Source: Desmodus rotundus
Lineage: Eukaryota > Chordata > Mammalia > Chiroptera > Phyllostomidae
Direction: 5' to 3'
Assembly (NCBI RefSeq): GCF_022682495.2
Contig: NC_071389.1
Coordinates: 44,468,239 to 44,532,238, forward strand
DNA length: 64,000 nt
The notes under the pieces were generated by a model that did not search any database, was not told the DNA's origin, and saw only the letters and a program-made list of their open reading frames with translations. Of this stretch, positions 33,295 to 44,334 are shown one piece after another (the stretch's first letter is position 1; each line of letters begins with the position of its first letter). Both the position numbers and the translations under genes were made by a program.

Positions 33295-33520
33295 ATGATA
33301 ATAATATAGCGACAGTACTTGCTACCATTGCGTTTATAATATGCCGGGAATAAGTACTTCACTGAAATTATGTCATTCCACCCTCTCATGACACTGCAAG
33401 ATAGCTACTGCGGTTATCACCACGTACAGGGAAAACCGAAGTGCAGAATGGTTAGAAGGCTTGCCCACGGGCACACAGGCAGTATTAACGGCTGCGCCGG
33501 AGCTTGACAATCATGGCTAG
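33295..33520 (-). repeat. MIR SINE
   Basis: 'cttgctaccattgcgtttat', 'ttatcaccacgtacaggga', 'aggcttgcccacgggcaca' and 'caggcagtattaacggctg' in minus-strand MIR order. Confidence 0.75.
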
Positions 33521-33524
33521 ACCC

Positions 33525-34385
33525 GTGCCAGGTGAGCCACTGGGATAAGAAAAAGAAAAAAAGGAAGTATTAGAACTTATTTTTATCTCATCCTTTACAC
33601 ATTTCTATTTTATGTATATGTTTTATGAAATACAGCATAATAGTGCAGAAGTGCATGTATGTAAATTCTGAATAAGTAGATATGCATATAATGGAGGGTC
33701 ATGGTCAGATTTTTTTTTTTTACTTATGAATCACACAAATGTGGAGATTATTGCACATAAGCCCTGAGTCTAATTGAAAGAAGAGTTTCTTTTCCTGATG
33801 AGTAGCAGATATTGATGATGCCATGGGAATCTGAGACTCCCAGAGGGTGTCAGCCTTTTGAAGGCAGATACGTTTGTCTGACGTGCTCACCACCGTGCTA
33901 CTACTGGACCTGAGGTCTAGTGGGCATGCGGTCGGGGAGCACAGGTGACTGTGCATGTGGCCAGGTTGTTGCTATCCTATGATAACACATGACATATTCG
34001 GTGATGCTGCTCAGTGTGAGTCACGAATTATCCTTCACAAACAGTGGAGAATGGCAGGGAAAGTGCCGTGATTTCATGAATCCCTGCACAGGCACGAACC
34101 TTTGCACATGGTGAAGGCAGGAGTGAGGGCTTTAGCAGAGAAAGGGATTGGGACAAGTCAGGAGCATGGAGAAGGGCGCGGGGAAAGCCAAAAGAGATCC
34201 AAATTTAGTTTCATGAGAGCTTTTCACTGATTACCTATCGTTCTTTACCTGCCCACAGATGAACTGCTTTCCTTTTGCCCACTCCACCCCCATAGAGAAG
34301 GTTTTAGCCTGAGCTGAGGTAATGGGGGAAGGCTCCAGTGAGGAGGTAAGATTTGAGGCTGGCTTTGGGTAGGTGAGGAGAAAAT
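33525..34385. other. no gene seen
   Basis: AT-rich 33550-33720 with a T-run at about 33710-33721, otherwise unassigned. The 78-codon minus frame 33720-33956 has no domain. Confidence 0.4.
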
Positions 34386-34389
34386 AGCC

Positions 34390-34570
34390 ACATCTGAATA
34401 GTGTCTAATGTGCAAATCTGGGCTTGTTTTGTTCTGTGAGGTAGTCCAGTTTTGTGCCCATTTTGTAAATGGAGAAACTGAGGCTTGGAGTGGTGAAGCA
34501 GCATGCCCACGCTCACCAAGCAGGTTTTCTGATTACGGTGCTGTTCTTTATTCTCCTTCTGCTACACTAT
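34390..34570 (-). repeat. MIR SINE
   Basis: 'ttttgtaaatggagaaactg' and 'aggcttggagtggtgaagc', followed by 'tctgattacggtgctgttct', from the minus strand. Confidence 0.75.
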
Positions 34571-34969
34571 GCCATGGGCTAGACTGCATTCTCAGGACGT
34601 GCCTGGAATCTTAGCTACGGCTAGAATTCTAGGTGCTCAGGGCTTAGTGATTCGCTCCTTCCATGGCGTGTCTGGGGCGGTCACAACTGGAAAGATTTCA
34701 CTTCATTTCCAGAAGTGCTTAGGTTTCTCCAAGGGGATAACCTGGGAATTTGAGCCCTTGAGTAATTTTCTCCTTCTTGAATGCCCGAGTCTAGCTAGTG
34801 CCCTAACCTGTACCGATCAAAATTGTTGCTGTGTGTTGGGGTGATAGATGTTTTCATTGTTCATTAGATAACACTTGTAAACACACTTATTTTTCCTGAG
34901 TTGCTCCAGTTTTTTGACCTTTGTCTTGTAAATATCTCAAAGCTCTTGAAGATGCTTTCTTTATTATCT

Positions 34970-35160
34970 GTATCTGTCGGAATGCTCCTAGCAGTTTCCA
35001 AACTTGGCTGCCTATCATAATTATCTGAGGTGCTTGTTAAATGCACAAAATGCTCTGCCAGCCTTGCAAGATTCTGATTAAGCAGATTTGGGCCTAGGCT
35101 CCCAAACGTATGGTAGTGGCAGCCATCCTAGGTAAGTTTGAAGGAAACCAGCAGGCTGCT
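34970..35160 (+). repeat. MER5-class hAT-Charlie element
   Basis: 'ccaaacttggctgcctatca', 'aattatctgaggtgcttgtt' and 'attctgattaagcagattt' fit the family. Confidence 0.6.
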
Positions 35161-35164
35161 TTCA

Positions 35165-35635
35165 AAGGAACTAATGAGGGATCCTCTGTAGGAGTTAAAC
35201 TGTTCTGAAACCAGACTGAAGGGAGCAGGAAATGGCGCTGACATTTCATCACAGCTATGAATTTAGTTGGGAGAGATCATCACTTGTCATGGAGAAAGAT
35301 GATAGAAATATAACCAAGAGCCTTCATCCACCAAACAAACTTCATCAAGTTCACTAGAAAGTCTCAGCATCTCCACAGATAATAGCAAAATAAAGCCCCA
35401 GACTTTGCAACCTCTCTGAGAAAGTTCTCTCTGAGTGTTCTGCCAAACTTTCTGAGTTAGAAATAGAGGGAACCCAGGAGAGCCAATAAGTGATTTGTCG
35501 TCTTTGTCATTAGCAATAAAATGGTCACAAGGAACCATGGAAAAGAGGACAGTTAATTACCAAGTTTCTTTCCCCTGATCCTGTCTATCCTTTGGCTGTC
35601 AGAGAATGTGGGAGATGGCTCTTGGGTTCATGTCA
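35165..35635. other. no gene seen
   Basis: Unassigned. The minus frame of 83 codons at 35287-35538 has no recognisable feature. Confidence 0.35.
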
Positions 35636-35639
35636 TTAC

Positions 35640-36010
35640 TCAGCAAATCTTTTTAGAGCTCGGCTATGTGGCAATCATCGTTCCCGGCACTCTTGAACTA
35701 GACAGAGTCTCTCTGGAGCTGACATTCTTGTGGTAAAGACAGACGATAAACAAGTAGATGAAAAATTAAGAATGATCATGTAAAAAAAATAAAGATCATG
35801 TCGGTGAATGATAAGGGATGTGAGAAAATACAACAGGGTAATAGAGGGGACTGGGGAGAGTTCTTCTCTGAACAGAGGGTATGGGGCACCACACCTGTGA
35901 ACGGAGACCTGGCTGGCAAGGCAAGTGCTGCTGAAGAACTGACGGAGTGCCCCGGGCGAAGGGAATGTGTGGGGGAGGATGTCTCAGGAAGCTACTGAAG
36001 GTGATGCACT
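35640..36010 (+). repeat. ancient mammalian repeat
   Basis: 'actcagcaaatctttttaga', 'ggagctgacattcttgtggt', 'cagacgataaacaagtaga' and 'gggaatgtgtgggggagga' follow the same family order as 36317. Confidence 0.5.
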
Positions 36011-36271
36011 TTGCTCTGCCTTACACAGTCTCTCCAAGGCCCTAGGAGGGGCCTTAGCTATTTTGCATTTGCAGTTTTTTTAAGGACGCACCCATCCACT
36101 TACCTACCCCGGTTGTATAAGCTTCAGGCCCACAACACCTGCTTTTGCCCCTGGGAATGTGAAATATAAAAGTGCAGAAATCAGATTGAACTTGGAAGAA
36201 CCAAAAGAAAAAAAGAAAATTGGTGTGGAGAGAGCTATTGTCAAGGCTCTACTCCTGTGGTACTAGATTCA

Positions 36272-36316
36272 CTCATTCATTCATTCATTCATTCATTCAT
36301 TTGTTCATTCATTCAA
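36272..36316. repeat. (CATT)n microsatellite
   Basis: Nine or more CATT units with one TTGT interruption. It leads into the head of the next repeat and probably expanded from that head's own 'attcattca'. Confidence 0.9.
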
Positions 36317-37250
36317 CATTAATTCACTGCATAACAGGCACTGACAGCCAAAAAGACAAAGTCCCTGTCCTAATGGAGCTTCCATTCTAATGGAGGGGAA
36401 CAGAACATAAAGAAATACATATATGTATAATGATCCAGGTGGCGATGGTGAACAGTAGCCAAGGGGATGCGGGGTGTGTTTGAGGGGAGGGAGGTGGAAA
36501 GGTTTGCTGTTTTATGAGGGATGGGCAAGGAAGGCCTCTCTCAAAGTTCCCATTTGAACTGAGATTTAGAGGAGGTACAAGAATGGGCCATGTGGGGGAA
36601 GGCCATTGCAGTCAGTGGAACAGTAAATACAAAGTCCCCAGAGCAAAACATGTGAATCTTTTTGAGGGAAATCCTAGACATGGAAGAAAGCAGGCCTTAG
36701 GTAAGGAATTTGGATTTTACTCTAAAAGCAGTTGACGGCCTTAGGATGCCCTGTACTTTAGAAGTCTAGGAAAGGGGAGGGCATTGGGTACCCAAGGCCT
36801 CAGAGCTGACTTTAGGTTGGGCCTAGAAGGATCCATTAGGGTAGGCAGGTCTCAGCATAGAGAGAAAGCAAAGCAGGAGCCCAGGAGTGGCACTGCAAGA
36901 AGGAGAACTGTCTGTGGGCCAGGTTACAGGTGAGCACTGACTGGAGCTGGCGTTCCGTGTGGGAGAGCATGGGGGTAAGGTTGCAAAGGCAAGCTTTGCT
37001 GTATCGTGGAGATTGTTGAAGCCAGGCCAGGGAATTTGATATTTGTCATGTGGATTGTTGGATGCCACAAGCACAATAGCAGTGGCTCCAAAATTTCTGT
37101 CTAGGAACATTTTGGGGATAACTTTGGTTGGAGATAGGGGTGACAGAAAGGGGAAGAGGATTTATTTTAGAGACAGCAAGCAAAAATTTTTACCTAGATT
37201 GTATGTCTACTTAAGGATGGATTTGGAGGAGGGGCGGTGGTAAGGATTTG
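36317..37250 (+). repeat. long copy of the ancient mammalian repeat
   Basis: The fullest copy here. Head 'attaattcactgcataacag', 'tgtcctaatggagcttccat', 'ggaaggcctctctcaaagtt', 'tttgaactgagatttagag', 'ggaacagtaaatacaaagtc', 'gggcctagaaggatccatta' and 'gagattgttgaagccaggcc'. Frames of 66-95 codons here are not supported as genes. Confidence 0.55.
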
Positions 37251-37439
37251 AGGTCTTTCTGTAAAGCTACGTTGCATAACAACCACACTGTTTTTACTTG
37301 GATGACTTCCTACCTGGGATTCTGAGGGGCTGGGGTGCAATGAAAATCATGGGGACTTAACCCTTGGCTCTGTCTTGAGAGAATGAAAATTACATAATTA
37401 AAGCTGTGTTTTTAAGAATGTTGACCAGAGTGTGGGGAG

Positions 37440-37505
37440 ACATTCATTCAATCATTCACTCATTCATTCCTTCATTCATTCAGCAATTGTTTATCGAATG
37501 CTTCC
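37440..37505. repeat. (CATT)n and ancient-repeat head
   Basis: CATT units with substitutions followed by 'cagcaattgtttatcgaat', a second head of the ancient repeat. Confidence 0.65.
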
Positions 37506-37509
37506 ACAT

Positions 37510-37730
37510 ACTGAGGGGCAGAATGGATATTCATGAGTTCAAACCCTATTTCTACTACTCACTATCTGTATGACTTTAGACAGGTTTGATTTAATCTCTG
37601 GAACCTCAGTTTCCTTCCCTGTAAAACAACAATAATGCTACCTTAGTGGTTGTTGTGATTAGGGATAATGCATTTACTCTGCCCAACCCAGGGCTTGGCA
37701 CCTACTAGGGGCTCAATAAATGGTGGCTCC
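37510..37730 (+). repeat. MIR SINE, nearly complete
   Basis: 'gttcaaaccctatttctact', 'actcactatctgtatgact', 'cagtttccttccctgtaaaa' and 'gcttggcacctactagggg'. Confidence 0.85.
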
Positions 37731-37749
37731 TACTCTGTTGCAGTAAATG

Positions 37750-38240
37750 AGAGACACTGGAGGCAGGAAGTGGTTACTCTGGCAGCACAAATTTGACACA
37801 AGGAGAGCCTTCATTAGGGTAAGAGTGGGGGCTGTAGAGCAGGAGATAATTTTGAAAGGCTTTGAAAAATATCTTAAATATAACTTGGACCTGAAAGAGA
37901 GGGTACATTCAAAGATAGCATGACAACCCTGGCCCGACAGCTCAGTTAGAGCATCATCCTGATAGGCCAAGGTTGCAGGTTCCATTTCCAGTCAGGGCAC
38001 GTGCAAGAATCAACCAATGAGTGAATAAATAAGCAGAACAACAAATCAGTCTCTCTCTCTCAAAATCAATAAATAAAAAGTTAAAAATATATAACATGGA
38101 AGATTTTCAGCACAGAGAACGTGGAACTATTTGGGGGGAAAAGGAGGTAGCTGAGAAGAAAGTAGACTGTAGAAGAAGTCACACTTTAGGTAGAATCTGA
38201 GGTACTGCTAAGTGGGGGTAGTCTCTATATTTGGGGAGGA
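37750..38240. repeat. ancient-repeat body split by a SINE
   Basis: The two sides (37750-37925 and 38090-38240) read like the interior of the ancient dispersed repeat, with a VES SINE in between. Confidence 0.4.
37927..38088 (+). mobile_element. VES-type bat SINE (only plus-strand copy)
   Basis: Head 'ccctggcccgacagctcagt', B-box region 'ggttgcaggttccatttc', 'cagtcagggcacgtgcaag', then CT run and 'aatcaataaataaaaa' tail. This is the tRNA-derived head in the sense direction. Flanks 'atagcatgac' and 'ataacatgga' may be the target duplication. Confidence 0.92.
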
Positions 38241-38289
38241 GAGATGTCTCTCAGGAGTGAGACATGAGCTAAGCAAATGGGTTTAGTCT

Positions 38290-38690
38290 AATCGTCACTG
38301 TGACAGAGTACTAAGATATGAATTTGATTGCTGAAACAAAGATCCCAAATAACAATGGCTTATGCAAAAGAGAAGTCAGAGCATAAGCCATTTGGGGCTT
38401 TTCGGTCCCTTATCTTGTAGCTCCATCTTTATTCATTTGCAGTCCTCATCCTTGTGAACCAAGATGGCTTTTACAACAACTTGCCTGCATTATATCTGGA
38501 GGGATAGGGAAGTGAGGGTAAAGGGAGGGCATGCCCACTCTCATATCTATTGGCCAAACTTAGTCATATGGTCACACCTAGCTGCAAGGGAGGCTGGGAA
38601 ATGTAGTCTTTCTCCTGAGAAGCCATATTCCCAGCTACAATACCATTATTTTGGAAGAGGTGTTTGGGGTAGCTAGCAGTCTCTGCCACA
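38290..38690 (+). repeat. unnamed dispersed repeat, family Q, member 1
   Basis: 'aacaatggcttatgcaaaag', 'cacacctagctgcaagggag', 'gctgggaaatgtagtcttt' and the end 'gctagcagtctctgccaca'. The terminal 'agctagcagtctctgc' recurs at the end of the member at 42300-42905. It is an old mammalian repeat, and I do not name it. Confidence 0.55.
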
Positions 38691-38694
38691 GGCA

Positions 38695-39080
38695 GTATTA
38701 AATAAAGACACGAGGATGAGTGAGATCATGGAGGGACCTAAGACATTAATGAAAAACATGGAGAATAGGCCAACAGGCAAAGCAGGCTAGTGTAGTTTGT
38801 GGGATGGAACAGTGGACAGCTGTGTCAGATCCTGCAGAGTCCAAGGGAATTGGACCGGTTATTAGTAACTCACTGGGGAATGTTCTCAGTGGTAGGGGTT
38901 GACAGCAGGCAAAAGCTGGATTGCAAGAGGGGAAGGCTTAGAGAAGTGGAGGCAGTGGGCGTGGATCACACTGGAGAGGTTTGGCAGTCAGAGGGACCTC
39001 GGAAGAGTGTGGAACTCCGGGGGTCAGCCAGGTTAAGTGACATCAAGTTCATGTGTCTGAAGAGGTTTGCAGATATTAAT
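38695..39080 (+). repeat. ancient-repeat body
   Basis: 'gagatcatggagggacctaa', 'ggaccggttattagtaactc' and 'gaggcagtgggcgtggatca' look like the downstream body of the ancient repeat. The 116-codon plus frame 38799-39149 runs over it and into AT-rich DNA. Confidence 0.4.
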
Positions 39081-39084
39081 TTTA

Positions 39085-39655
39085 CTTTATTTTTTTTAAT
39101 TGGGAAGAGGCTTTTAAAGAAAAAAATTATCTTAACTGAAAGGAACTAATCCTTTTAGGGAGTTTGCTAATGTCGGCATAAATTTTTTTCTTTGGCAGTT
39201 TTTTTCTCCCATCTCCCTCAGATAATCTTATCTTAATTTTGAATCAGAAATTTTATTTATAGCTTTTGTAAAGAGAATTATTTCAATGGGGGCAGATTCT
39301 TTGCCCTTTGGACTTATTTTCTTTTTAAAAGCAGATAAGTTATCCCTCCTTTTCCTTGGGAGAGACAGTTAAAGTATTAATTTAAAAACAGTGATTATGA
39401 CCTGAAACGGGGGTATAGATCAAAGTAGGAGAAATAAATTTAGCCAGCTTCCTGTTTTTGTGTTTCTTTCTTTTCTCCTTTTTGAGGGAGACTAAAAATG
39501 CCAAAATTCCATCTTCCCCTCAGGACTAGAAGAGAATTTAACATAGCTTACATCCTCAACCGACCTGGAATAAAATGGGAAATTGTGTGGTCTTCTCACG
39601 CTCCTTCCTCCTCCACCACCTCCCTTCCCTTTGCTATATCTGATTTAGATGAACA
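39085..39655. other. AT-rich, no gene seen
   Basis: No repeat is recognised in 39085-39480. The 163-codon plus frame 39498-39989 starts here but continues through the MIR that follows and has no domain. Confidence 0.4.
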
Positions 39656-39659
39656 GCTT

Positions 39660-39860
39660 GGCATTCAAGGCTCTGAGACAAGCCAGACACACATACTCTT
39701 AATAGCTATAGCAATTGTATTTACTGCTATCTGCATGCCTACTGTGTACATGGCATTGCAAACTTCCTTGCCGCAGCCTCACTTCTTATTGTTATTCCAG
39801 TTTCAACAACAGGGAAGCAATAGTTCAGGAGCCTTTACAGGTAGAAAGGCAGCTGAGCCT
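39660..39860 (-). repeat. MIR SINE
   Basis: 'gctatagcaattgtatttac', 'cctactgtgtacatggcat' and 'cagcctcacttcttattgtt' from the minus strand. Confidence 0.55.
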
Positions 39861-39864
39861 GATT

Positions 39865-40675
39865 TTGAAGGCCATCTGGGTCCTACGTCCCTGAGCCTCA
39901 CCTGTCGTTATCTCTACCAAGATTTGTTCATTGAGTACTTACTTGGGAAGAGAAGGAGGGCAGCTCCAGCACTCCCAGCACCTTTGTGACGCGCTCCGCT
40001 GGCCTTGGCCTATAGGCACCGTGACTCCTACTGGTGGTGGTCATACTGGTGAAGCCAGTGTTGACCCATACTGTGTTGGGGCATGTGTGGTTGGAGCTTG
40101 GATGAGATCATGTCAACCCTCTCCTGGCTTTAGCACACATTGGACCTTAGGAAAAGGGACTGCTGCTGATGTTCCAAAGTCATGGAGAGGACACCTAAAA
40201 TGTGGCCCAGAACGAACCCCTGTCTCTGGATAAAATGCCTTCTGCATCACTCTGCTGGCGTCAGATAGGCACAGCTCATTCCTAAAGAAGCCAGGGAGTC
40301 CCCCGATCAACAGACACAGCTCTCGGGAAGCCAAAGAGGAAAGTAGATGTACCCAGGGGCCCCAAGAACAAATAGTCCCAGATTTTTACCCAGAGCCCAG
40401 GATCGAATTCATAGGGGTCGCTGAGGAGCGTTGCGGTAACACGAGGGAAGTGCTGTGTGTGGTGCCTCACACACAGCGTGCAGTAAGCACTGGCTGTTGT
40501 TTCTAGCAGATGGGCCCAAGGCAGTGGCCCAGATTCCACCTCGAGTCCCTTAACTCCCGATAATTCAGTCTATCTGAGGGGTCCTGTGTCACCGTCATCT
40601 ACTTACTGTGTGAGTCACTCATAAACATCCTGATAATTGTGGTAAAAGCATGTGAAACCAACTTCGTTGAGCAAT
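39865..40675. other. no gene seen
   Basis: Unassigned, with scattered CpG. Frames of 73-100 codons lie on both strands. No splice pair of quality was noticed. Confidence 0.35.
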
Positions 40676-40679
40676 GCTT

Positions 40680-40890
40680 TCTAAAACTCATTTTCAAACA
40701 TTTAAAAAGTAATAAGAAGGCTGTGGTGAAAGAATTCAAACCTGTCTGAAGAATATAAAGTAAAAAGTAAGCCTCCCTCCTGGTCTTCCCCTAATTCCCT
40801 GTCCCATTTCTTAAAGGTCAAGATAGTTACCATTTTCTTGGATATCCTCCCAGAACTTTAAAAAATGTATATGCAAATGTAATGAAGTTG
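40680..40890 (+). repeat. old LINE-derived segment, left part
   Basis: 'agaatataaagtaaaaagta', 'cctcctggtcttcccctaat' and 'tcttggatatcctcccagaa' are typical of an old LINE 3' segment. Its natural continuation appears at 41720. Confidence 0.45.
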
Positions 40891-40894
40891 GAAA

Positions 40895-41715
40895 ATGCTA
40901 CATCTGAGATGTGCCAAGAAAACGTAGCGCTTTTTTATTAATTAGCTAGCCTTCCTCAGCGCCGCCTCCTTCACGGTTGGGGTGCGGCAATGGAGGCAGG
41001 AAGTAGACTTGGATTCCAGCCCAGCTCTGGCTGCTCGGAGGTCTCTGCTTCGGCCCGGCTGGGCCAGTCTGGGCTGGTGTCTGTTGCAAAAGTCTGTGGC
41101 TGGTGATCTTGTAGGTACTTCTCTCGGTAGAAACCTCACCTAGAATGTGCGTATGGGTATGTACAGGATGGGACAAAAGCAGGTTTGCAGTCGTAAGTAC
41201 TGGAAGTGTGTTACTACACACGTGGCAAGCCGTCTGCTCTCACCACGGGCTCCTGCTTCGTTTTCCTGAGAGTCCAGGACAGCTTCGGACTGCCCTCCTG
41301 CAGCTTGATGATGCCAGTGTTACTGGGCTATTGCAATTTCATGTCACTACAGGGCCTCTGGGTACAGAGGTCCCCCTGCCCTCCCAGAGTTCCTAGCGGA
41401 AAGTGTAGTGCATTCTCTGAGTGGCTTTTGCTTTCCTCTCAACATGCACAACTCTGTTCCTCTTTGCCTGCCCAGAATTTCAGCCCCGTGCGGGGGATGA
41501 GGATCCATGATGCCAACAGGCATTGTACTTCTTCTTCTCAGACCTTCCCAAAGACAGAAGGGTGGAGACCCCTCTTGCATCCTAGTCTCCTCCTGCCCTA
41601 CTCCTTCTACCTCCTTCTACCTTCTCCCTCTACCTCCTACCTCCTGAGGTCGTGGTAGTGGAATGGCTGCTGAGAAGGAAATGGAGAGCACATTGGTTGC
41701 ATATCTTCAAAACAC
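40895..41715. other. no gene seen; possible mariner-MITE scrap
   Basis: CpG-richer single-copy-looking DNA. At 41160-41215 'tacaggatgggacaaaagca' and 'ggtttgcagtcgtaagta' resemble one end of a short mariner-type MITE, but I see no matching second end. The 150-codon plus frame 41206-41658 has no recognised domain. Confidence 0.35.
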
Positions 41716-41719
41716 AGTT

Positions 41720-42010
41720 ATATCCACTGTGTGAGTCACTGTGTCAGTTGGTCTAGCTATTCATTCACTCATCTAACTTTTTTGTATGAAGAGTTTTATA
41801 ACTTGCTTTTTTCACTGATCAGTACCTCATGATGACCTTTGCAGCACTTAGAAGAGGACCTCATCCCTTAGGACAGCTGTTTAGAATTGTGCTGTATGGC
41901 TATACACAATTTATTTACTCGTTTTCTTACTCATTGACATCGATTATTTATGGCTATGCAAGCATGTCTGAAAAACACTTCACACTCTCTGCCCGTGTTT
42001 TCTTTCCTCT
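41720..42010 (+). repeat. old LINE-derived segment, right part
   Basis: 'tataacttgcttttttcact', 'gtacctcatgatgacctttg' and 'gtgctgtatggctatacaca' continue the element at 40680, suggesting one copy split by about 0.8 kb. Confidence 0.45.
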
Positions 42011-42299
42011 TCCTTTGTAAATTCCTTGTCACCTAGTACACATGCAACAATATGCACGTGTAGAGCTTCTCTTTCCTAGTGAGCCCCCAGCTGCAGCCAT
42101 TCCTCCCACACTTGTAATCCTTTGCTGGACAATTTTGACAGCAGAAACACGGGGTTGTGGTTTCAGGGGAAGGAGCAGCAGCAATGGCGTATGAGTGTCC
42201 AAGTCCCTAGGTGGATATTTTTTTCTTAAGCGCACGTTCTGAGTTCCAAGTAAGAGAAACACATTTTCAGACAGGCTCAGCATTTCTTCTTTGCCTAAA

Positions 42300-42458
42300 G
42301 GAAAGGAGAGTAGACGTATACGGCTGATCAGTCAGGACCAACCTGAGTATATTAGCTTTCACAACTGGAAGTTTTATTCTCTTACATAACAGAGGCGTGG
42401 AAGTAGGTTGCAGTCCAAGCCTGCTGTGGTGGCTCCATGCATTCCTTATCTTTCTGCT

Positions 42459-42496
<38 letters not shown>

Positions 42497-42905
42497 ATAT
42501 ATATATACATAGATATATATATGTGTAGAGAGAGAGAGAGAGAGCATATATATATGCTCTATATATAGAGAGAGAGAGCATATATATATATAGAGAGAGA
42601 GAGAGAGCATTATATATGCTGCATCCAAACCACGTAGTTCCCATCCTCAGAATCATAAGGTGGCTGCTGGAACTTCACCCATCACATCACATTCCAGGCA
42701 GGGAAAAGTAGAAGGGTAAAGGACAAGTGGTGCATACGTCAACTCCCCCCTCTTAGGAGCTTTCATGACATCTCACATAACACCTATGTTTCAATCTCAT
42801 CAGCCAGCACTTGGTCACCTGGCCGTACCTCCCTGCACTGGGGTTCGGTTAGTAAGGAATAAAGGAAGAGTTGATACAGGATAGGCAGCTAGCAGTCTCT
42901 GCATC
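42300..42905 (+). repeat. unnamed dispersed repeat, family Q, member 2
   Basis: 'gtggtggctccatgcattcc', 'ggtggctgctggaacttcac', 'cacttggtcacctggccgta' and the end 'agctagcagtctctgcatc' match member 1 at 38290 in order. It is interrupted by a large microsatellite. Confidence 0.5.
42462..42622. repeat. CT / TA / GA compound microsatellite with hairpin symmetry
   Basis: (CT)16 then TACATATATATATA, then alternating GAGAGA and TATATA blocks. The left CT-TA half is complementary to the right TA-GA half, so either strand can fold. It explains the repetitive Leu-Ser-Tyr-Ile minus-strand frames here. Confidence 0.95.
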
Positions 42906-42909
42906 ATGT

Positions 42910-43325
42910 GATTTGATTCATGGTTTGGATTTCTCCTTTCACCAAGTGTTGACACATAGGGAATAATAGTTGATTCTCAGAGCAGAGATGTGAGATAGCT
43001 TAAGTTTACCTTTTGCCCTCTCCTATCACCTGGGTTTTTGCCTTCTTCCTCCTCAGGATTTTGTCATAAGCTGTTGCTCACCGAGTGACAGGGAACTCCA
43101 CTGTAGCACTTGGCCATAAGGTGGAAGCATACCATGTGTTCAAAGTTTCTTTCCCCAGCCTCCCCTCTAGAACTTACATGCTCTGTCTGCCCTCTTTGCT
43201 GGGCACAGTTAGGCAGTGAGTTTGCTAACCAAATCAATACGAACTAAAGAGCTAGGAATTCACAGTTTACCCTTCCAACTTCAGCTTCTATTGCCCTCCT
43301 TACTCTTCCAAATTCTCACCTTTTA
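42910..43325. other. no gene seen
   Basis: Unassigned, without repeats I can name. Confidence 0.35.
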
Positions 43326-43329
43326 ACCA

Positions 43330-43707
43330 TGCCAAATCCTTTCTTGGATTAATTGTTTCACTTACCTAATTAGTTCTGCCTGAAGTGTCCTCCTCACCCC
43401 TCACCCATGTCTAGCCCCATCCCTTGCATGCTCTCCTCATTTAAAATGATCCAGCTCAAACATCACTCCTGTGAGAAGCCTTTTCTAATTCCTTAGCATT
43501 AATATCCTCCCCTCGATGCTCAGAGTCCTTGAGTGCTCTGCTGTCAGTTTATCACACTGGGTCCTCAGGGTTAATGTATGAGCCTGTCTTCCCCCACCAG
43601 GCACTGAGACCCCTGAGGGCAGGGCAGTGACTTCACCACTCAGCCTCCTGTGTCTAGAAGAACCCTTGTTACTGTTGGTCGAATGAATGAATGAATGAAT
43701 GAATGAA
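43330..43707 (+). repeat. LINE/L2 3' end with (GAAT)n tail
   Basis: 'tcctgtgagaagccttttct', 'aggcactgagacccctgag', 'ggcagggcagtgacttcacc' and the terminal 'actgttggtcgaatgaatga' with GAAT units to 43707. Confidence 0.8.
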
Positions 43708-43709
43708 GG

Positions 43710-44330
43710 GCAATGCTCAGTACTTCGACACAAAGAGAAAGTAAGAATTTCCCTGATGGAGAGATGTTTTGGTGATGGAAGACCATCACACAGCCACACC
43801 ATGATGAAGGTGTCTTCCTACTTCATCAAAGCATAAAGCTTCTTTTGTAAGTGCTGCTGTATTAAACTTCCCAATAGAAGCTCTGTGGTCAAGGCTGTTA
43901 AGGGAGAATGTCTTACTTTGTGCAGCTGAAGGGATACATGAGACCCTATCAGCCACTTGAATAAAATACTGGGCTTCTATAATGGTTTATTTTCGAATGG
44001 GAACAGGTCTGTGGCACTAATCCCGTTTGAATCCTGGAGCTCTGTTTAGCAGAAAGATGAGCTGGAGACCTTAAGTTACATTTGTTGTTAAAGTTCGACC
44101 AGACACTTGGTGGATGTGTGTGTCATGCATGACTTTGCTTAAGTAATTAACATTCCTGCCAAGGCTCCTTAAAAGGGTCCTGTGTTACAGAGCCCCTCAA
44201 AACGCTGGCTGAAACCTTTGAACTCCCAGCCTTTCCGTTTATTGCCAATTACTGATATGCTTAAGTTTCATTTTTTTTCTAAAAAATACAAAAAGGATTA
44301 GGTCTTCTAGGAGAAATGTTTATTATTAGG
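43710..44330. other. no gene seen
   Basis: Unassigned. There is a T-run at about 44272-44280. Confidence 0.35.
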
Positions 44331-44334
44331 AGAT

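Noticed and set aside
36272..36316. CRISPR-like or satellite array suggested by regular CATT units
   Set aside because: A plain tetranucleotide microsatellite without spacers. The DNA is mammalian.
39498..39989. 163-codon plus-strand frame as a possible gene
   Set aside because: It runs through a MIR and has no recognisable domain.
42267..42656. Leu/Ser/Tyr/Ile-rich minus-strand frames resembling membrane proteins
   Set aside because: They are translations of the CT/TA/GA microsatellite.
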